This document shows, one piece after another, positions 59,949-64,000 of a stretch of DNA of 64,000 bases. This DNA is from PFJX01 sp044227325. GTDB lineage: Bacteria > Pseudomonadota > Gammaproteobacteria > Burkholderiales > Thiobacillaceae. The stretch is taken from positions 186,001 to 250,000 of the forward strand of contig JBGAFI010000001.1 of the NCBI GenBank assembly GCA_044227325.1, in the 5' to 3' direction. The notes beneath the pieces are model-generated. The model saw nothing but the letters and a program-made list of their open reading frames with translations. It was not told the DNA's origin and ran no database searches. The position numbers and the translations under genes were made by a program. Every line of letters starts with the position of its first letter. The stretch's first letter is position 1.

Positions 59949-60751
59949 CCCGCATCGCGATCGGGCTGTTGGTCGCCCTGCTCGCGGGGTGCGGCTCGAC
60001 TCGGACCGCCGCGCCGGTGCGGGATGCCAAATCCAGAGCCGCCAAGGTCGCCACCGCCCGCATTCCACCCGCGAAGATCCTGGCGCCGGCGGGGCATTAT
60101 CGGATCCAGGCCGGCGACACCCTGTACAAGATCGCTTTCGAGCAAGGCCTGGATTACCGCGATCTGGCGCTGTGGAACCGGCTGTCCGATCCCGACCGCA
60201 TCCTGGTCGGCGACATGTTGCGCCTCACCGCGCCGAAACCCGTCGTGACCACCATGGCGCTGCCCGCCGAGCCCACGGTTCATACGCGCGCCCTGGCCGC
60301 CGGACCCTCCGCATCGTCGCGGCCCCTGCTCGCCGAACCCACCGCGCGACCCGTCCCCGTGCCCGATCCTCCCGAAGGCCCGCCGGATGTCTGGGCCTGG
60401 CCCAGCCGTGGTCCCCTGCTGGCGCGATTCGGCGAAGGCATCAGCAAGGGCATCGATATCGCCGGCCCGCGCGGGCAGGCCGTGAACGCCGCCGCGCCCG
60501 GCCGGGTGGTGTATGCCGGATCCGGCTTGCGGGGCTATGGAAAACTCATCATCATCCGCCACGGCAAGGCGCTGCTTTCCGCCTATGCCCATAACGCCCG
60601 GATACTCGTGGCGGAAGGGCAGTCGGTCGCGCGGGGCCAGACCATCGCGGAGATGGGCGATAGCGATACGGACAGGGTCAAGTTGCATTTCGAGATTCGC
60701 GAGTACGGTAAACCCGTGGATCCACTCAATTACCTACCAAAGATGAGCTGA
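59945..60751 (+). CDS. nlpD: NlpD-like lipoprotein with LysM and degenerate M23 domains
   Basis: A 268-residue outer-membrane lipoprotein that activates amidases at the septum. The lipobox LLAGC places the lipidated Cys at 16. A LysM domain spans about residues 51-95 (GHYRIQAGDTLYKIA), then a Pro/Ala-rich linker and an M23 peptidase fold (about 150-265). The first metal-binding His of M23 is replaced (SKGIDIA), so it should be a non-catalytic activator. TTG start at 59945 overlaps the pcm stop; no ATG retains the signal peptide. Confidence 0.9.
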   Translation: MTRIAIGLLVALLAGCGSTRTAAPVRDAKSRAAKVATARIPPAKILAPAGHYRIQAGDTLYKIAFEQGLDYRDLALWNRLSDPDRILVGDMLRLTAPKPVVTTMALPAEPTVHTRALAAGPSASSRPLLAEPTARPVPVPDPPEGPPDVWAWPSRGPLLARFGEGISKGIDIAGPRGQAVNAAAPGRVVYAGSGLRGYGKLIIIRHGKALLSAYAHNARILVAEGQSVARGQTIAEMGDSDTDRVKLHFEIREYGKPVDPLNYLPKMS

Positions 60752-60759
60752 GAGCGAGG

Positions 60760-61698
60760 ATGCGGGACGAGAATTTTCCGGGTTCCCCGGATGCGGAACC
60801 CAACCCCGATGCGGAGCCGGAGGATGTGCCGGAGGTCGCCTCACCCGAGGCGGGCCTGGAGTTCGACGAGCTGCCCGACGTCACCCAGCTTTACCTGAAC
60901 GAAATCGGTCGGGAAGGGCTGCTGTCGCCGGACGAGGAACGGGAGCTGGCCTACAAGGTGCGCCAGGGCGATTTCGCCGCGCGCCAGAGCATGATCGAGC
61001 ACAACCTGCGCCTGGTGGTGAACATCGCCAAGCACTACATCAACCGCGGCCTGTCCTTGCTGGATCTGATCGAGGAAGGCAACCTGGGCCTCATGCACGC
61101 CCTGGAGAAATTCGAGCCCGAGCGCGGCTTCCGTTTTTCCACCTATGCCACCTGGTGGATCCGCCAGAACATCGAGCGGGCCATCATGAACCAGTCCCGC
61201 ACCATCCGCCTGCCGGTGCATGTCATCAAGGAACTGAACATCTACCTGCGCGCCCAGCGCCATCTGGAGATGCACGGCGTGCCGGACGCGGGCCCGGACG
61301 AGATCGCCCATCTCACCGGCAAGCCGGTGGAGGAAGTGCGCCGGGTGCTGGCCCTGAACGACCGGGTCGCCTCCCTGGACGCGCCCCTGGATATCGACCC
61401 CACCCTGTCCATCGGCGAGGCCATCGCCGACGAACGTTCCGAGCTGCCGGAGGACATGCTGCAGACCGCCGAGGTCGAGCATTACGTGCACGAGTGGCTG
61501 TCCGAACTGTCCGAGAAGCACCGCTGGGTCATCGAACGGCGTTTCGGCCTCAACAACCAGGACGTGGCGACTCTGGAGGAACTGGCCGAGCATCTCGCCG
61601 TGACCCGGGAGCGGGTGCGCCAGATCCAGCTCGAGGCCCTGCAGACCCTGCGCCGCATCCTGCGCCGCAAGGGCATGTCCAAGGACGGCCTGCTCTGA
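60760..61698 (+). CDS. rpoS: RNA polymerase sigma factor RpoS
   Basis: Stationary-phase and general stress sigma factor, 312 residues. An acidic N-terminal region 1.1 precedes region 1.2 (VTQLYLNEIG), region 2 (HNLRLVVNIAKHYINRGLSLLDLIEEGNLGLM in parts; RFSTYATWWIRQNIERAI), region 3 and region 4 (LAVTRERVRQIQLEALQ). RpoS-type features are SRTIRLPVHVIKELN and the position after nlpD. A promoter inside nlpD is likely, as in E. coli, though none was defined. Confidence 0.95.
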   Translation: MRDENFPGSPDAEPNPDAEPEDVPEVASPEAGLEFDELPDVTQLYLNEIGREGLLSPDEERELAYKVRQGDFAARQSMIEHNLRLVVNIAKHYINRGLSLLDLIEEGNLGLMHALEKFEPERGFRFSTYATWWIRQNIERAIMNQSRTIRLPVHVIKELNIYLRAQRHLEMHGVPDAGPDEIAHLTGKPVEEVRRVLALNDRVASLDAPLDIDPTLSIGEAIADERSELPEDMLQTAEVEHYVHEWLSELSEKHRWVIERRFGLNNQDVATLEELAEHLAVTRERVRQIQLEALQTLRRILRRKGMSKDGLL

Positions 61699-62375
61699 TG
61701 TCCGGCGTGCCCAACATCCCCTGGACGGGGATCGATACGGTATTGCTGGACATGGACGGCACCCTGCTCGACCTGCATTACGACAACCATTTCTGGCAGG
61801 TCTATGTGCCGGAGAAGTTCGCCGAGCGCCACGGCCTGCCCTGGGAGGAGGCCCATGCCGAGTGCTTCCGCCGCTACAACGCGAAGGCGGGCACACTGGA
61901 CTGGTATTGCGTGGATTACTGGACCGAGCAGCTCGAACTGGATATCGCCCAGCTCAAGGCGGAACTCTCCCATCTCATCGCCGTGCATCCCGACGTGACC
62001 GAATTCCTGACCGCGCTGAAAGCTGCCGGCAAGCGCGTCGTGCTGGTCACCAACGCCCATCGCAAGAGCCTCAACCTGAAGATGGAGCGCACCGGCCTGG
62101 CGGTGCATTTCGACGCCCTGCACGTTTCCCACGAATACGGCATCGCCAAGGAAGATCCGGCGTTCTGGGCCGCCTTGCGCCGGAGCGAACCCTACGATCC
62201 TACGCGCACCCTGCTGGTGGACGACAGCCTGCCGGTGCTGCGTTCCGCGCGCGCGTTCGGCATCGCCCATCTGTGCGCGATCCATCGTCCGGACACCCGT
62301 CTGCCAGAAAAGGATGTGGGCGAGTTCGGCGCCATCCGCCGTTTCGCCGAAATCATGCCGGAGCCGTCGGCATGA
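61698..62375 (+). CDS. HAD-superfamily hydrolase, GMP/IMP nucleotidase-like
   Basis: A 225-residue HAD phosphatase with the nucleophile motif DTVLLDMDGTLLDLHYDN, motif II (VLVTNAHRKS), the Lys of IAKEDPAFW and motif IV LLVDDSLPVLRSA. The long helical cap and YVPEKFAERHGLP segment match the YrfG-type nucleotidases. The ATG shares one base with the rpoS stop. Substrate assignment is by similarity only. Confidence 0.85.
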   Translation: MSGVPNIPWTGIDTVLLDMDGTLLDLHYDNHFWQVYVPEKFAERHGLPWEEAHAECFRRYNAKAGTLDWYCVDYWTEQLELDIAQLKAELSHLIAVHPDVTEFLTALKAAGKRVVLVTNAHRKSLNLKMERTGLAVHFDALHVSHEYGIAKEDPAFWAALRRSEPYDPTRTLLVDDSLPVLRSARAFGIAHLCAIHRPDTRLPEKDVGEFGAIRRFAEIMPEPSA

Positions 62376-63058
62376 GCCTGTCCCGGAGCGATTTCGAGGC
62401 GGTGCGTCGCATCTACCTGTTTTCCGGCATGGGCGACGAGGAATTCCTGGAGATCATGGCCCATGCCAGTTCGGTCACGCTGGCGCCGGGCCAATTGCTG
62501 TTCAGCCAGGGCGATCCCGCCCATGCCTTCTTCTGGGTGGCGGAAGGCGTCGTGCGCTTGTTCCGCGCCTCGCCCCAGGGCGACGAAAAAGTCATCGAGC
62601 TGGCCGGCGTCAACCGGCTGTTCGCCGAGGCGACCCTGTTCATGGGCGGGCGCTATCCGATCAACGCCGTGGCCCAGGTTCCCAGCCGGCTGGTGGCCTT
62701 CGACAGCCGCGCGTTCAAGGAATGGATGGCGCGCGACACGGAGCGCTGTTTCCGCCTGATGGCGGGCATGAGCGCCCGTCTGCACAAGCTGGTCAACGAG
62801 ATCGACCGCTTGACCCTCATGAAGGGCGCCGACCGCCTGCTGCAATACCTGCTGGACCACTCGGACCCGGACGAGACCGGCCGTCAGCGCGTGGAATGGG
62901 AGGCGCCCAAGCAGGTCATCGCCTCCCGCATCGGCGTCAAGCCGGAAACCCTGTCGCGTCTGCTGCACAAGCTGACCGACCAGGGGTTCATCGAACTGCA
63001 AGGCCAGGTGCTCTATATCCGCGACGCGGAACAATTGCGTCAGGCGGAGATCGAGTAA
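62372..63058 (+). CDS. Crp/Fnr family regulator, second Dnr-like copy
   Basis: A 228-residue regulator related to the one beside nap. It has a cyclic-nucleotide-binding-type sensor domain (about 12-125) and a C-terminal winged helix with E192, S195 and R196 (ETLSR), which predicts binding to TTGAT-type sites. No N-terminal Fe-S cysteine set is present. Overlap of four bases with the HAD gene. Two regulators that read the same box may respond to different signals (for example NO and redox). Confidence 0.85.
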   Translation: MSLSRSDFEAVRRIYLFSGMGDEEFLEIMAHASSVTLAPGQLLFSQGDPAHAFFWVAEGVVRLFRASPQGDEKVIELAGVNRLFAEATLFMGGRYPINAVAQVPSRLVAFDSRAFKEWMARDTERCFRLMAGMSARLHKLVNEIDRLTLMKGADRLLQYLLDHSDPDETGRQRVEWEAPKQVIASRIGVKPETLSRLLHKLTDQGFIELQGQVLYIRDAEQLRQAEIE

Positions 63059-63095
63059 CCCACTCGGCAGACCCCGCCGAGCAGACCCGCTCCGG

Positions 63096-63464
63096 TCAGC
63101 CCAGGATCAACGCCGCCGCGACGCGCCGCCCCTCGGCGGCCAGAATGTTGTAGGTGCGGCAGGCGGCGGCGGTGTCCATGACTTCCACGCCGATACGCGC
63201 CTTCAACAGCGCGGAATAAAGACCGGGGGCGGGGAAGCGCAGGCGCGCGCCGGAACCCAGCAGCACGATCTCCGGCGCCCGGATCGCGAGGGCGTCGAAG
63301 TGGATCGCGGCCAGGTTCTCGAAGCTTTCCGCCCAGCCCGCGACCAGCTCGTCGGGCAAGACGATCAGGCTCGTTTCGTGGCGGATGCCGTTCACCAGAA
63401 TATGGCCGGGCCCGTGGCCGGTGATCTGGTTGATGCCGGAAACTTGGGAAAGATGCAGTTTCAT
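63096..63464 (-). CDS. MTH938/NDUFAF3-like domain protein (DUF498)
   Basis: A 122-residue protein with the pattern of the MTH938 family: GHGPGHILVNGIRHETSLIV, APEIVLLGSGARLRFP, then GVEVMDTAAACRTYNILAAEGRRVAAAL. It is a small alpha/beta fold of unproven function, related to a mitochondrial complex I assembly factor. Divergent from the aminotransferase, as in many Betaproteobacteria. Confidence 0.85.
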   Translation of the reverse strand: MKLHLSQVSGINQITGHGPGHILVNGIRHETSLIVLPDELVAGWAESFENLAAIHFDALAIRAPEIVLLGSGARLRFPAPGLYSALLKARIGVEVMDTAAACRTYNILAAEGRRVAAALILG

Positions 63465-63506
63465 GGGAGTTCAGCGGGATATATCGGCAATCCGGACCGC
63501 GTTGGA

Positions 63507-63543
63507 TTGCCCGTCAATTGGGCACTCGGGTAAGATTACCCGC
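63507..63543 (+). promoter_or_regulatory. putative promoter and operator-like palindrome upstream of alaC
   Basis: TTGCCC (63507-63512), 18 bases, then TAAGAT (63531-63536). A perfect inverted repeat, CGGGTAA-GA-TTACCCG (63527-63542), overlaps the -10. A repressor bound there would block transcription of the aminotransferase. No regulator is identified. Confidence 0.45.
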
Positions 63544-63564
63544 TTTTACAGCGCCCCGTCAGAG

Positions 63565-64000
63565 ATGGAAGAATTTCCTAGAATCAAACGACTGCCGCCT
63601 TACGTCTTCAACATCACCGGCGACCTGAAGATGGCCGCCCGGCGGCGGGGCGAGGACATCATCGACTTCGGCATGGGCAATCCGGACCAGCCCACACCGT
63701 CCCATATCGTCGAGAAGATGGTCGAGACCGCCCGGCGCGGCGACACCCACCGCTATTCGGTGTCCAAGGGCATTCCGCGCCTGCGCAAGGCCATCAGCAA
63801 CTGGTACAAGACCCGTTATGACGTGGACATCGATCCGGAAAAGGAAGCCATCGTCACCATCGGTTCCAAGGAGGGCATCGCCCACCTGGCCCTGGCGACC
63901 CTGGACCGGGGCGACATCGTGCTGGTGCCCAACCCCAGCTACCCGATCCACATCTACGGCCCGGTGATCGCCGGCGCGGACATCCGCCACCTGCCCATGG
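63565..64000 (+). CDS. alaC: AlaC-like PLP aminotransferase (partial)
   Basis: Runs off the window; the first 145 codons are visible. It begins MEEFPRIKRLPPYVFNITGD and continues with IDFGMGNPDQPTPSHIV, RYSVSKGIPRLRKAIS, TIGSKEGIAHLALA and LVPNPSYPIHIYG, all typical of AlaC/AlaT class I aminotransferases that make alanine from pyruvate. In Betaproteobacteria it usually precedes hom and thrC. The PLP lysine lies beyond the window. Confidence 0.88.
   Translation, partial: MEEFPRIKRLPPYVFNITGDLKMAARRRGEDIIDFGMGNPDQPTPSHIVEKMVETARRGDTHRYSVSKGIPRLRKAISNWYKTRYDVDIDPEKEAIVTIGSKEGIAHLALATLDRGDIVLVPNPSYPIHIYGPVIAGADIRHLPM

Overview
The window is about 64 kb of GC-rich, densely coded bacterial DNA. 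Most of it is chromosomal housekeeping whose order (truA-trpFBA-accD-folC-dedD-cvpA-purF-metZ; thrS-infC-rpmI-rplT-pheST-ihfA-merR-tRNA-Pro; surE-pcm-nlpD-rpoS) is typical of Betaproteobacteria. With the periplasmic nitrate reductase and two Dnr/Fnr-type regulators it suggests a facultatively anaerobic, denitrifying or nitrate-respiring, flagellated betaproteobacterium (Rhodocyclales/Nitrosomonadales-like; the genus cannot be fixed from the sequence). No phage, insertion sequence or CRISPR array was seen.

Layout. 1-10.3 kb: a tight + strand run from the tail of a FimV-like gene through tRNA modification (truA), tryptophan synthesis (trpF, trpB, trpA), fatty acid and folate genes (accD, folC), a SPOR cell-division protein (dedD), cvpA, purF and metZ. 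10.3-16.7 kb: a Dnr/Fnr-type regulator divergent from napDAGHB, with an anaerobox between them; there is no napC, so NapGH should carry electrons from quinol. 16.7-19.1 kb: an Hfq-like gene, a CbpA-type DnaJ and a SPASM-type radical SAM gene.

19.4-38.6 kb: a flagellar glycan or modification island. It opens with a near-perfect sigma-54 promoter and a tiny leader ORF, and holds an unknown protein, an FdtA/FdtC/FdtB-like dTDP-3-amino-sugar module, two methyltransferases, a Gfo/Idh oxidoreductase, a TIM-barrel isomerase, an OGT/SPINDLY-like transferase and a B12-type radical SAM enzyme. It continues with a minus-strand set (radical SAM, methyltransferase, glycosyltransferase) and two TPR-glycosyltransferases, one fused to a methyltransferase, that flank a GT8-like enzyme.

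38.6-44.8 kb: flagellar filament genes. Two very similar short flagellins sit behind different promoters (sigma-54 for the first, sigma-28 for the second), with two FlaF genes, FlbT, an unknown protein, a DUF2802 protein, a FliK-like and an FlhB-C-terminal-like protein. FlaF/FlbT are classically alphaproteobacterial, which makes this the most distinctive part of the window together with the adjacent island. My main hypothesis is that the island makes and attaches an unusual amino-sugar glycan to these short flagellins, with radical SAM chemistry involved.

44.8-64 kb: glnD, map, acyP and metG on the minus strand; then tRNA-Val, the thrS translation operon with several attenuator-like hairpins and an AUA-initiated infC; ihfA and a MerR regulator; tRNA-Pro; surE-pcm-nlpD-rpoS; a HAD phosphatase; a second Dnr-type regulator; and an MTH938-like protein divergent from an AlaC-type aminotransferase cut by the window end.
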